Shown here piece after piece: positions 1 to 7,243 of a DNA stretch of 12,707 bases (the stretch's first letter is position 1; the number at the start of each line of letters is the position of its first letter). The notes under the pieces were generated by a model. The model did no database searches, was not told where the DNA came from, and saw only the letters and a program-made list of their open reading frames with translations. The stretch is from Clostridiaceae bacterium (GTDB taxonomy: Bacteria; Bacillota; Clostridia; Oscillospirales; Acutalibacteraceae): NCBI GenBank assembly GCA_904502175.1, contig CAJGDU010000019.1, positions 1-12,707 of the forward strand. Direction: 5' to 3'. The translations under genes were made by a program, and so were the position numbers.

Positions 1-1
1 C

Positions 2-913
2 ACTCACATCGACTTCTGCGAGGAGGCCTGCGGCGGACAGCTGCCGGAGACCATGAGCTGCCGCTACAACCCGGGCGGTGTCTACACGCTGTCCAACGGC
101 ATCATGGACAACCCCGGCGATGCGAAGTACGGCATGTCCAAGGCCCAGATGATCGAGGCCTATAAAACCATGATGGAGAAGGGTGTCAAATACTTCGGCA
201 TCCACGCTTTCCTCGCCTCCAACACCGTCACGAACGAGTACTATCCGAAGCTCGCGAAGGAGCTCTTTGAACTGGCCATCGAGCTGCGGGACGCGACCGG
301 CGCGGACATCCGCTTCATCAACCTGTCCGGCGGCGTCGGCGTGGCCTACAAGTCCGACCAGACCCCGAACGACATCCTCGTCATCGGTGAGGGCGTCCGC
401 AAGGCGTATGAAGAGACTTTGGTCCCGGCGGGCATGGGCGATGTATCCATCTACACCGAGATGGGCCGCTTCATGCTGGCGCCCTACGGCGCCGTGGTCA
501 CGAAGGCCATCCATGAAAAACACATCTACAAGGAATACATCGGTGTCGACGCCTGCGCGGTGAACCTCATGCGTCCCGCCATCTACGGCGCCTACCACCA
601 TATCACGGTCCTCGGCAAGGAAGACGCGCCCTGCGACCACGTCTACGACGTCACCGGCTCCCTGTGTGAGAACAGCGACAAGTTCGCCATCGACCGCAAG
701 CTGCCGGAGATCGAGATGGGCGACTATCTCTTCATCCACGACGCCGGCGCCCACGGCTACTCCATGGGCTACAACTACAACGGAAAACTGAAGTGTGCCG
801 AGCTGCTCCTCAAAGAGGACGGCAGCGTGGAGCTCATCCGACGGGCCGAGACCCCGAAGGATTACTACGCCACCTTTGAAGGCACCGACTTTTACGAGAA
901 ACTCGATTTTTAA
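2..913 (+). CDS. lysA: Diaminopimelate decarboxylase, C-terminal part (left edge cut)
   Basis: PLP-dependent enzyme that decarboxylates meso-diaminopimelate to L-lysine in the cytoplasm, the last step of lysine synthesis. The reading frame is open from base 2, so the N-terminal part with the PLP lysine lies outside the window; 303 residues are present of a family usually a little over 400. Visible fold-type III features are the glycine-rich phosphate loop LSGGVGVAY (near 329-355), EMGRFMLAP in the place of the usual EPGR motif, the trans-acting cysteine in SLCENSDKFA (Cys codon 665-667), and the C-terminal tyrosine-rich HDAGAHGYSMGYNYNG. An internal ATG at 53 has no ribosome binding site and lies inside the conserved domain, so it is not the start. 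The stop codon overlaps the ribosome binding site of argJ (AAGGAG, 912-917), so the two genes belong to one operon. A related decarboxylase (carboxynorspermidine) is possible but less likely. Confidence 0.9.
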   Translation, partial: THIDFCEEACGGQLPETMSCRYNPGGVYTLSNGIMDNPGDAKYGMSKAQMIEAYKTMMEKGVKYFGIHAFLASNTVTNEYYPKLAKELFELAIELRDATGADIRFINLSGGVGVAYKSDQTPNDILVIGEGVRKAYEETLVPAGMGDVSIYTEMGRFMLAPYGAVVTKAIHEKHIYKEYIGVDACAVNLMRPAIYGAYHHITVLGKEDAPCDHVYDVTGSLCENSDKFAIDRKLPEIEMGDYLFIHDAGAHGYSMGYNYNGKLKCAELLLKEDGSVELIRRAETPKDYYATFEGTDFYEKLDF

Positions 914-925
914 GGAGAGAACACC

Positions 926-2152
926 ATGAAACAGGTCCCCGGCGGTCTCTGCGCCGCAAAGGGCTTCGCCGCAGCCGGCCTGCGGGCGGGCATCAAGCCC
1001 TCTTCGCCCGCGGACAAGAATGACCTCGGTCTTCTGGTCTCCGAGGCCTCCTGCGCCGCCGCAGGCGTTTTTACGACCAACTGCGTGAAGGCGGCGCCGG
1101 TCCTCCTGGACATGGAGCAGCTGAAGGGCGGGAAAGCCCGGGCGGTCATCGCCAACAGCTCCATCGCCAACGCCTGTGCCCCTGAGGGAGACGAGACGGC
1201 CCGCAAGGAACTGGCCCTGGTCAGCGAAGCGCTCGACGTGCCCGCTTCCGAGGTCCTGGTCTCCAGCACCGGCGTCATCGGGGTCCGGCTGAATGTCGAG
1301 GCCATTGAGGCGGCTCTGCCGGCTCTGGCTGAGCAACTCTCTCCGACTGCGGAGGGCTCCGACGCCTTTGCAAAAGCCATCATGACCACCGACACCGTGA
1401 AGAAGGAGATCTCCTATGAGTTCACCGTCGGCGGGAAGACGGCGCACATCGGCGGGGTCTCCAAGGGCAGCGGCATGATCCATCCGCAGATGGGCACCAT
1501 GCTCTGCTATGTCACCACCGACGCCGCCGTCTCGGCGGAGCTCCTGGAGAAAGCGCTCCGGGACGTCGTGGGGAAGACTTTCAACCGCATTTCGGTGGAC
1601 GGCGATATGTCCACGAACGATACCTGCATCGTCCTGGCCAACGGCCTGGCGGAGAATGCATGCATCGCCGCAGAAGGGGAGGACTACGAAGTCTTCCGGA
1701 CGGCCCTCTATGAGGTCTGCCTCTACCTCTGCCGCCTCATGGCAAAGGACGGAGAAGGGGCCACGCACCTCATGACCTGCCGGGTCTCCGGAGCAGCCGA
1801 CGAAGCGAAGGCGGAAGTCCTCGGCAAGAGCGTCATCAACTCTTCGCTGACCAAGGCGGCCATCTTCGGCGCCGACGCCAACTGGGGCCGCGTGCTCTGC
1901 GCCATGGGCTATTCCGGCGCGGACTTCGACCCGGAGACGGTGGACATCGCGTTTGCCTCGGAAGCCGGCCGCGTGCCGGTCTGCGAAAACGGGCGGGGGC
2001 TCGACTTCTCGGAAGAGCTTGCCAAAAAGGTCCTTTCGGAAGAAGAGGTCATCATCGACATCCGCCTGTCGGAGGGCACGGCCGAGGCCACCTGCTGGGG
2101 CTGCGACCTCACCTACGACTACGTGAAGATCAACGGCGACTATCGGACCTGA
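926..2152 (+). CDS. argJ: Bifunctional ornithine acetyltransferase / N-acetylglutamate synthase
   Basis: Transfers the acetyl group from N-acetylornithine to glutamate in the cyclic arginine pathway; in bifunctional members it can also use acetyl-CoA. It is 408 residues, normal for the family. The proenzyme cleaves itself before a nucleophilic threonine: the motif KGSGMIHPQMGTML is at residues 180-193, giving Thr191 as nucleophile. The oxyanion-hole segment is STGVIG (114-119), and the C-terminal INGDYRT matches the family's conserved end. Two small deviations are seen: NSSIANAC (77-84) where NSGNANAC is usual, and Gly rather than Ala just before the cleavage Thr. The start is set by AAGGAG at 912-917, eight bases before the ATG. 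The gap to lysA is 12 bases and to argB 22, so this is an operon member. Whether it is mono- or bifunctional cannot be told from sequence alone. Confidence 0.94.
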   Translation: MKQVPGGLCAAKGFAAAGLRAGIKPSSPADKNDLGLLVSEASCAAAGVFTTNCVKAAPVLLDMEQLKGGKARAVIANSSIANACAPEGDETARKELALVSEALDVPASEVLVSSTGVIGVRLNVEAIEAALPALAEQLSPTAEGSDAFAKAIMTTDTVKKEISYEFTVGGKTAHIGGVSKGSGMIHPQMGTMLCYVTTDAAVSAELLEKALRDVVGKTFNRISVDGDMSTNDTCIVLANGLAENACIAAEGEDYEVFRTALYEVCLYLCRLMAKDGEGATHLMTCRVSGAADEAKAEVLGKSVINSSLTKAAIFGADANWGRVLCAMGYSGADFDPETVDIAFASEAGRVPVCENGRGLDFSEELAKKVLSEEEVIIDIRLSEGTAEATCWGCDLTYDYVKINGDYRT

Positions 2153-2174
2153 TAACGCCTTTAGGAGAACGATT

Positions 2175-3077
2175 ATGGATAACATCAACACTTTGAACAT
2201 CTCGCCGGAACAGCGGGCTCAGACGCTCATCGAGGCGCTCCCGTACATCCAGCGGTATTACGGAAAAACCATCGTCATCAAGTATGGCGGCAACGCCATG
2301 ATCTCGGAAGAGCTCCGGAAAGCGGTCATCGACGATATCGTCATGCTGTCGCTGGTCGGGGTCCGGGTCATCGTGGTCCACGGCGGCGGTCCCGACATCT
2401 CCGACATGCTGAAAAAGACCGGCCACGAGAGCAGGTTCGTCAACGGTCTGCGCTACACCGACGAGGAGACCATGGACATCGTCCAGATGGTCCTCTGCGG
2501 CAAGGTCAACAAGGACCTCGTCAAGCTCATCAATGACGCCGGCGGCAAGGCAGTCGGCCTCTCCGGCATGGACGACAACATGATCCAGGCCGTGAAGATG
2601 GACAAAGGCGACGGGTTCGACTATGGGCTGGTGGGCGAGATCGTCAACATCGACCCCGAGGTCATCTACCACACCATCGGCAGCGGCATGATCCCGGTCA
2701 TCTCCACGGTGGCCCAGGGCATCGACGGCAACAAGTGCTACAACATCAATGCCGATACCGCCGCGGCGCGCATCGCCATTGCCTGCCATGCGGCCAAACT
2801 CATTTTGCTCACGGACATCTCCGGTGTCCTGGAGGACAAGAACGACGAGTCCACCCTCATCAGCCGCATGACGCTCGACGACATCCCGGAACTGAAGGCG
2901 TCCGGCGTCCTGCAGGGCGGCATGATCCCGAAGGTCGAGTGCTGCGAGTTCGCGGTGAAAAACGGCGTTGCCCGGACCCATATCCTGGACGGGCGCATCC
3001 CGCATTCCATCCTCATTGAGGTCCTGTCCCACAAAGGTATCGGGACCATGGTCTGGAGAGGGGAGGACAACACATGA
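2175..3077 (+). CDS. argB: N-acetylglutamate kinase
   Basis: Phosphorylates N-acetylglutamate with ATP, the second step of arginine synthesis. It is 300 residues, the usual length. Amino-acid-kinase motifs run in order: KYGGNAM (Lys36 region, phosphate binding), VVHGGGPDI (acetylglutamate loop), VNKDLVKLIN, NINADTAAARIA, LLTDISGVL (nucleotide site) and GGMIPKVE near the C-terminus. About 25 residues precede the kinase core, including LIEALPYIQRYYGK; this resembles the N-terminal helix that links dimers into hexamers in arginine-inhibited members, so feedback inhibition by arginine is likely (inference). The start at 2175 is supported by AGGAG at 2163-2167. The last codons overlap argD by four bases (ATGA), which predicts translational coupling. 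Confidence 0.96.
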   Translation: MDNINTLNISPEQRAQTLIEALPYIQRYYGKTIVIKYGGNAMISEELRKAVIDDIVMLSLVGVRVIVVHGGGPDISDMLKKTGHESRFVNGLRYTDEETMDIVQMVLCGKVNKDLVKLINDAGGKAVGLSGMDDNMIQAVKMDKGDGFDYGLVGEIVNIDPEVIYHTIGSGMIPVISTVAQGIDGNKCYNINADTAAARIAIACHAAKLILLTDISGVLEDKNDESTLISRMTLDDIPELKASGVLQGGMIPKVECCEFAVKNGVARTHILDGRIPHSILIEVLSHKGIGTMVWRGEDNT

Positions 3078-4255
3078 CGACAAAAGAACTGATGGCGCTG
3101 GACGAGCAGTACATCATCGGCACCTACGGCCGCAACCCTATTGCCATTACCCACGGCAAGGGCGCCACGGTCTACGATGAGGAAGGCAACGAGTATATCG
3201 ACTTCACGAGCGGTATCGGCGTCAATTCCATCGGCTACGGCAACGAGAACTGGGCGAAGGCGATTTACGAACAAGCGCAGAAACTCGGCCACATGTCGAA
3301 CCTGTACTACACCGAGCCCTGCGCGCTTCTCGCGGAACAGCTCTGCACCCGGACGGGCATGAGCGGCGTGTTCTTCGGCAACTCCGGCGCGGAGGCCAAC
3401 GAGGGCATCATCAAGCTGGCCCGGAAATACAGCTATGACAAATACGGGGAAGGGCGGTCCACCATCCTGACCCTGAAAGACTCCTTCCACGGGCGCACCA
3501 TCACCACGCTGGACGCCACGGGACAGGATATGTTCCACCAGTATTTCTTCCCGTTCACGGACGGGTTCCGCTACGTGAAGGCCAACGATTTCTCCGAACT
3601 GGCCATGACCGCCGACGACACCGTCTGCGCCGTCATGATGGAACTGGTCCAGGGAGAGGGCGGCGTCAACGTGCTCGACAAGGAGTATGTGAAGACCGTC
3701 GCGGAATACTGTCAGAAGAACGACTGGCTCCTGCTCATCGATGAAGTCCAGACCGGCGTCGGCCGGACGGGCACGCTGTTCGCGTTCCAGGACTACGACA
3801 TCGAACCGGACGCGGTGTCCTTCGCGAAGGGCATTGCCGGCGGTCTGCCCATGGGCGGCTTCCTCGTGTCGGAAAAAGCGCGGGGCACCCTCGGAAAGGG
3901 CGACCACGGTTCCACCTTCGGCGGCAACCCCGTCGCGGCAGCGGCCGCGCTGGAGGTCCTGAAGACCCTCGACGACCAGCTTCTGCTGGAGGTCCGGGAA
4001 AAGGGCAACTACATCGCCGCCGCAGTCATGAACATGCGCTCCGGCAACATCAAGTCCATTAAAGGCAAGGGCCTCATGATCGGCCTGGAAATGATCGGCG
4101 CCGACGCGGCACAGACGTCGCAGGCTCTGGCTGCGAGAGGGCTTCTGACCCTGACGGCCCATGGAAACGTCCTGCGCTTCCTGCCGCCGCTGACCATCAC
4201 CATCGAAGAGATCGACAAGGGTCTGGAGATCCTCCAGTCCCTGCTGGGCGACTAA
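3074..4255 (+). CDS. argD: Acetylornithine aminotransferase
   Basis: PLP aminotransferase (class III, fold type I) that interconverts N-acetylglutamate semialdehyde and N-acetylornithine using glutamate. It is 393 residues, full length. Motifs: the PLP phosphate loop FFGNSGAEANE, SFHGRT, the pyridine-nitrogen aspartate in LLIDEVQTGVGRTG (Asp223), and the Schiff-base lysine in SFAKGIAGGLPMGG (Lys252). The start codon lies inside the argB stop (ATGA), with GGGAGG at 3061-3066 in the end of argB as ribosome binding site. Last gene of the operon: an intrinsic terminator begins five bases after the stop. Members of this family often also act on succinyl- or acetyl-amino-ketopimelate, so with lysA in the same operon a second role in lysine synthesis is possible (inference). 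A general ornithine-type aminotransferase is the alternative, but the neighbours favour ArgD. Confidence 0.95.
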   Translation: MTTKELMALDEQYIIGTYGRNPIAITHGKGATVYDEEGNEYIDFTSGIGVNSIGYGNENWAKAIYEQAQKLGHMSNLYYTEPCALLAEQLCTRTGMSGVFFGNSGAEANEGIIKLARKYSYDKYGEGRSTILTLKDSFHGRTITTLDATGQDMFHQYFFPFTDGFRYVKANDFSELAMTADDTVCAVMMELVQGEGGVNVLDKEYVKTVAEYCQKNDWLLLIDEVQTGVGRTGTLFAFQDYDIEPDAVSFAKGIAGGLPMGGFLVSEKARGTLGKGDHGSTFGGNPVAAAAALEVLKTLDDQLLLEVREKGNYIAAAVMNMRSGNIKSIKGKGLMIGLEMIGADAAQTSQALAARGLLTLTAHGNVLRFLPPLTITIEEIDKGLEILQSLLGD

Positions 4256-4260
4256 AGAAA

Positions 4261-4290
4261 ACGGCCTCCGCTTTCGCGGAGGCTTTTTTG
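4261..4290 (+). terminator. Intrinsic terminator closing the lysA-argJBD operon
   Basis: A perfect 8-bp stem GCCTCCGC (4264-4271) pairs with GCGGAGGC (4276-4283) around a TTTC loop, followed by six Ts (4284-4289). It lies just after the argD stop and separates the amino-acid operon from the rubrerythrin promoter. Confidence 0.93.
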
Positions 4291-4311
4291 TTAAAACTTC
4301 GTCAGTTGTCA

Positions 4312-4341
4312 TTGACAAACCGAGGCGGAAACCCTTACTAT
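4312..4341 (+). promoter_or_regulatory. Sigma-A-type promoter of the rubrerythrin gene
   Basis: A consensus -35 TTGACA (4312-4317) is followed after 18 bases by TACTAT (4336-4341) as the -10. The predicted start of transcription is near 4348, giving a short leader with GGAGG at 4366-4370 before the ATG at 4380. A weak dyad ATAAA (4349-4353) / TTTAT (4361-4365) overlaps the predicted start site. It could be an operator for a peroxide regulator, but it does not match a PerR box well. Confidence 0.78.
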
Positions 4342-4379
4342 GGTAACGATAAACAATAGTTTTATGGAGGTATTTTATT

Positions 4380-4928
4380 ATGAAGAAATTTGTTTGCAGC
4401 ATCTGCGGTTACGTCTATGAAGGCGAGTCCCTTCCGGCCGATTTCGTATGCCCCATCTGTAAAGCCCCCGCGTCCAAATTCAATGAGATGGGCGGCGACA
4501 TGAACTGGGCTGCCGAGCACGTGGTCGGCATCGCTTCCGACGTCCCCGAAGAGATCAAAGCAGGCCTTCGCGAGAACTTCAACGGCGAGTGCTCCGAAGT
4601 CGGCATGTATCTTGCCATGTCCCGTGTCGCGTTCCGGGAAGGTTATCCGGAGATCGGCCTCTACTGGGAAAAGGCTGCCTTTGAAGAGGCAGACCACGCC
4701 TCCCGTTTTGCCGAGATGCTCGGCGAAGTCCTGACCGACTCCACCAAGAAGAACCTTGAGATGAGAGTCGACGCCGAATTCGGCGCCACCGAAGGCAAGA
4801 CCGAACTGGCCAAGAAGGCCAAAGAGCTCGGCCTCGACGCCATCCACGACTCCGTTCACGAGATGGCCCGCGACGAAGCCCGTCACGGCAAAGCCTTCAA
4901 GGGTCTCCTGGAGAGATACTTCGGCTAA
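4380..4928 (+). CDS. Reverse rubrerythrin (rubredoxin domain first), peroxide-reducing
   Basis: Cytoplasmic non-haem diiron protein of anaerobes that reduces hydrogen peroxide with electrons passed through rubredoxin-type iron; clostridial relatives act as terminal parts of NADH peroxidase systems. It is 182 residues. The N-terminal rubredoxin-like Fe(SCys)4 domain has Cys6, Cys9, Cys24 and Cys27. The ferritin-like four-helix domain follows (about residues 55-182), with candidate iron ligands in GECSEVG (Glu70/73), FEEADH (Glu103, His106), the Glu133/Glu138 segment and DEARHG (Glu166, His169). Classical rubrerythrins carry the domains in the opposite order, so this is the 'reverse' type. The gene has its own promoter and a terminator on each side, so it is monocistronic. 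No electron-donor gene lies next to it. Confidence 0.93.
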   Translation: MKKFVCSICGYVYEGESLPADFVCPICKAPASKFNEMGGDMNWAAEHVVGIASDVPEEIKAGLRENFNGECSEVGMYLAMSRVAFREGYPEIGLYWEKAAFEEADHASRFAEMLGEVLTDSTKKNLEMRVDAEFGATEGKTELAKKAKELGLDAIHDSVHEMARDEARHGKAFKGLLERYFG

Positions 4929-4937
4929 AGACCAACC

Positions 4938-4970
4938 AAAAAGAACCACCCGTTCGGGTGGTTCTTTTTT
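4938..4970. terminator. Bidirectional intrinsic terminator between convergent genes
   Basis: A perfect 9-bp stem GAACCACCC (4943-4951) pairs with GGGTGGTTC (4956-4964) around a GTTC loop. Six Ts follow on the plus strand (4965-4970), and five As precede it (4938-4942), giving five Ts on the minus strand. It can therefore end both the rubrerythrin transcript and the leftward acyl-CoA synthetase transcript, whose stop codon is at 4978-4980. Confidence 0.93.
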
Positions 4971-4977
4971 ATGGCAT

Positions 4978-6723
4978 TCAGCCTGTTTTTTGCGATTTGT
5001 TGTAGTCATCAGACAGCTTATTATATGCGATCTTGCCCATTCCTTCCCGGGGCATGGTGTCGATGACGACGGTGTCGACGGGACGGGCCAGGTCATCGAG
5101 CTGGTCGATGTACATGGTGTGAAGGTCGCTCAGCACCTTGTCCTGATCGGCATCCTCCTTGAGGACGACGAACGCGACGGGGTTTTCACCCTGCGTGTGG
5201 TCCGGGTCTTTGGCACCGACGACAGCGCAGCTGTTGATGGAGGCGTGCTTGCCGATGACGCTCTCGACCTGGGCGGGGAAGATCTTGTGTCCGTTATACA
5301 TGGTGACCATTCTCTTGATGCGCCCTTTGATGAACAGGAAGCCGTCTTCGTCGATATAGCCGACGTCGCCGCTGTGGATCCAGACTTTGCCGTCCGGGTG
5401 CTCGATCATGACTTTGGCGGTCTCCTCCGGGTCGTTAAGGTAGCCCAGCATGTTGCCGGGGCCGGTCATGCAGATCTCGCCTTCTTCGTTGTAGCCGAGT
5501 TCCTCCGTGGTCTCCGGCTTGAAGATGGCGATGGTATTGGTGAGCAGCGGATAGCCGACACTGAGGGAGCGGAAGTTCCCGTTGCAGTAACAGCTGGCGG
5601 CCGAACTGACTTCGCTCATGCCGTAGCCCTGAGACAGGGGGAAGCGGCTGCCGTGGTCCCGGAGGAACCCGTTGAGTTTCGCTTCCGTTCCGGCGTTCAT
5701 GGTGTCGCCGCCGGAGCCCGCGGTCTCAAAGAAACTCAGGTCGAAGCCGTTCTGCATCTCCTTGCTGTTCATGAGCTTCTCGTAGTGCGCGGGGACCATG
5801 AGGGTGTGGGCCGGACGGTACTTTTTGACGTAATGCCCGACCTTCTCCTGGTCGAATTTCGGAATGATGACGTCCTCGAGCCCGAGGCAGAGCGGCATGT
5901 GGAGACTGGCGACGATGCCGTAGGAGGCGAAAGAGGGGATGATGTTCAAAAAGCGCTGGTCTCTGGTGTAGCGCACGCCACAGTACTCGAACGCGGTGGC
6001 GATGGAACTGAAGCCGTCATTGGAGATGCGGACTCCCTTGGGCATGCCGGTCGTGCCGCCGGTCAGGGTGATGGCAGCACAGTTATTTTCTCCGTAAGCG
6101 GCAGTGTAAGAGGCCTTCGGGTCGGTCGTCCCGCGTTTCGCGAACGTCTTCCAGGTGATGACCTTTTCGGTCTCCTGGACTTTGGGAGCCGGCATCTTGA
6201 ACTGCTTGAGAAAACGCAGGGTCTTCGGAAGGGAGTCGTCGGGGGAGATAATGATGATCTGTTCGAGATCGGAGTCTGCCAGATCTCTCCAGAGCTTCTC
6301 ATAAAAAGTGTCGATGAGCAACAGGACCCGGGCGCCGGAGCGGTGCACGAAATCGAGCATGGCCTCCGCTGAAAGGCGGGGGTCCAGGGTCATGATGGTG
6401 GCGCCCAGCTTGGACAGACCGTACATGGAGTAGATCATCTGCGGAATGGTGACGGAGGCGCAGGCTACAACGTCGCCGGTTTTGATGCCCAGCGAGGCAA
6501 AGGCCGCGGCGGCGTTGTTGACATGATCGAACAGTTTCCCGTAAGTGATCTTATTATCGAAATAATTGAGGGCGATGTTCGATTCATAGCCGTGGTTCCG
6601 CCGGAGCAGAGCCTCATAGAGGGTCTCCTTCGGGACGACGGCGTTTTGTGCTTCTTCACTGAAGAACTGCATCCAGGGTTTCTCGACGGAGGGGAGACGT
6701 TTCGCTGCAGTTTCGTTACTCAT
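4978..6723 (-). CDS. AMP-forming acyl-CoA synthetase (long-chain fatty-acid-CoA ligase-like)
   Basis: ANL-superfamily enzyme predicted to activate a carboxylic acid to an acyl-adenylate and then to a CoA thioester. With the start at 6723 it has 581 residues. The P-loop TGGTTGMPKG is at residues 221-230. SQGYGMSEVSS is the YGxTE-type adenine motif, with Ser in place of Thr. IHSGDVGYIDEDG supplies the ribose-binding Asp, GRIKRMV is the hinge, and GMGKIAYNKL carries the catalytic lysine (Lys564). A longer frame to 6807 exists, but the ATG at 6723 is preceded by GAGGA (6735-6731), and the extra 28 residues look like translated AT-rich leader. There is no signal peptide; a cytoplasmic or peripheral location is expected. 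Chain length and natural substrate cannot be read from the sequence. The gene stands alone between two terminators. Confidence 0.88.
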   Translation of the reverse strand: MSNETAAKRLPSVEKPWMQFFSEEAQNAVVPKETLYEALLRRNHGYESNIALNYFDNKITYGKLFDHVNNAAAAFASLGIKTGDVVACASVTIPQMIYSMYGLSKLGATIMTLDPRLSAEAMLDFVHRSGARVLLLIDTFYEKLWRDLADSDLEQIIIISPDDSLPKTLRFLKQFKMPAPKVQETEKVITWKTFAKRGTTDPKASYTAAYGENNCAAITLTGGTTGMPKGVRISNDGFSSIATAFEYCGVRYTRDQRFLNIIPSFASYGIVASLHMPLCLGLEDVIIPKFDQEKVGHYVKKYRPAHTLMVPAHYEKLMNSKEMQNGFDLSFFETAGSGGDTMNAGTEAKLNGFLRDHGSRFPLSQGYGMSEVSSAASCYCNGNFRSLSVGYPLLTNTIAIFKPETTEELGYNEEGEICMTGPGNMLGYLNDPEETAKVMIEHPDGKVWIHSGDVGYIDEDGFLFIKGRIKRMVTMYNGHKIFPAQVESVIGKHASINSCAVVGAKDPDHTQGENPVAFVVLKEDADQDKVLSDLHTMYIDQLDDLARPVDTVVIDTMPREGMGKIAYNKLSDDYNKSQKTG

Positions 6724-6758
6724 ACTGTTTTCCTCACTATTGTCCGTTTTTCTGAAAT

Positions 6759-6788
6759 GTTTTTGAACAAATTCAAAAACTATGTCAA
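6759..6788 (-). promoter_or_regulatory. Candidate operator palindrome next to a -35 box, upstream of the acyl-CoA synthetase gene
   Basis: A perfect 9-4-9 inverted repeat, arms GTTTTTGAA (6759-6767) and TTCAAAAAC (6772-6780), lies 36 bases upstream of the acyl-CoA synthetase start. On the minus strand it directly follows a consensus -35 TTGACA (6788 down to 6783), so a repressor bound here would block the promoter. A convincing -10 at the normal distance is not visible, so the exact promoter is uncertain. There is no T-tract, so it is not a normal terminator. Confidence 0.5.
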
Positions 6789-6869
6789 GAAAATAGTAAG
6801 AAAACACACTTAAATCTCTCTGAATAAATGAATGATTTTATAAATTAATGCGCGTATAAAATATTCGGT

Positions 6870-6899
6870 AAAAAAAGAACCACCGAAAAACGGTGGTTC
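6870..6899 (-). terminator. Intrinsic terminator after the zinc-ribbon gene
   Basis: A perfect 9-bp stem, GAACCACCG (6877-6885) with CGGTGGTTC (6891-6899), encloses an AAAAA loop. Seven As at 6870-6876 become seven Ts on the minus strand. It follows the small zinc-ribbon gene by 14 bases, and may also end any read-through from fbp, for which no terminator of its own is seen. Confidence 0.92.
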
Positions 6900-6913
6900 G
6901 ATCAGTGTTGGTT

Positions 6914-7210
6914 TCAGCTCTTCAGCGGGAGGACCTGCTGGAAGATGAGGCTGTCCGCGGGAATGTCCGCGTAGCGGTCCGCGCTGGCTTTGGCCTGCTT
7001 TTTCGAAACGGAGCGGTCCACGCCGTAGAGGGCACCGCAGTCCGGGCAAATGGCAAACAGGTCGTGCTTGTAGTTCAGGACGCTGACTCCGAACATGCCG
7101 AGGCCGTTCGAAGAGCGGAGCATCATCATACGGACTTCTTTTCCGCAATGGGGACAGGCGACCTGACGGGACTCGCCGAACTTTTCGATGGCGTCTGCTG
7201 TCTTTTTCAT
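6914..7210 (-). CDS. Small zinc-ribbon protein of unknown function
   Basis: I do not recognise this 98-residue protein. Two CxxC pairs, CPHCG (Cys19, Cys22) and CPDCG (Cys55, Cys58), are 32 residues apart and most likely bind one zinc ion as a zinc ribbon. The stretch between them is hydrophobic and methionine-rich (MMML, then GMFGVSVLNY), and the tail is lysine/alanine-rich then polar. There is no signal peptide or clear membrane segment. The start at 7210 is chosen because AAGGAG lies nine bases upstream; a TTG 18 bases further out lies at the upstream edge of that site and is unlikely. It has a near-consensus promoter and its own terminator, which supports a real, expressed gene. A DNA/RNA-binding or protein-scaffold role is possible, but the sequence gives no direct evidence. 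Confidence 0.75.
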   Translation of the reverse strand: MKKTADAIEKFGESRQVACPHCGKEVRMMMLRSSNGLGMFGVSVLNYKHDLFAICPDCGALYGVDRSVSKKQAKASADRYADIPADSLIFQQVLPLKS

Positions 7211-7243
7211 ATGTCGTTTCTCCTTCAAACCCAGATTAAAAAT

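Noticed and set aside
2130..3083. 317-codon minus-strand frame opposite argB
   Set aside because: Antisense shadow with Asp/Val/His-rich low-information sequence; argB is unambiguous.
4335..4365. PerR or Fur box upstream of rubrerythrin
   Set aside because: Only a short imperfect dyad is present; it does not match the 7-1-7 PerR pattern well enough to call.
2738..4402. 554-codon open frame on the minus strand opposite argB/argD
   Set aside because: It is antisense to two clearly conserved enzymes, has no ribosome binding site or recognisable domain, and is rich in His/Asp/Val/Arg as expected from reading a GC3-biased gene backwards.
4990..6372. 460-codon plus-strand frame opposite the acyl-CoA synthetase
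   Set aside because: Shadow of the conserved minus-strand gene; composition is Val/Asp/Gly/Glu-biased and there is no start signal.
6724..6807. 28-residue N-terminal extension of the acyl-CoA synthetase
   Set aside because: It comes from the AT-rich leader with the operator and -35; the ATG at 6723 has a good GAGGA site and family-like N-terminus.
7211..7228. Upstream TTG start for the zinc-ribbon gene
   Set aside because: The TTG lies at the upstream edge of the AAGGAG that serves the ATG at 7210, and has no site of its own.
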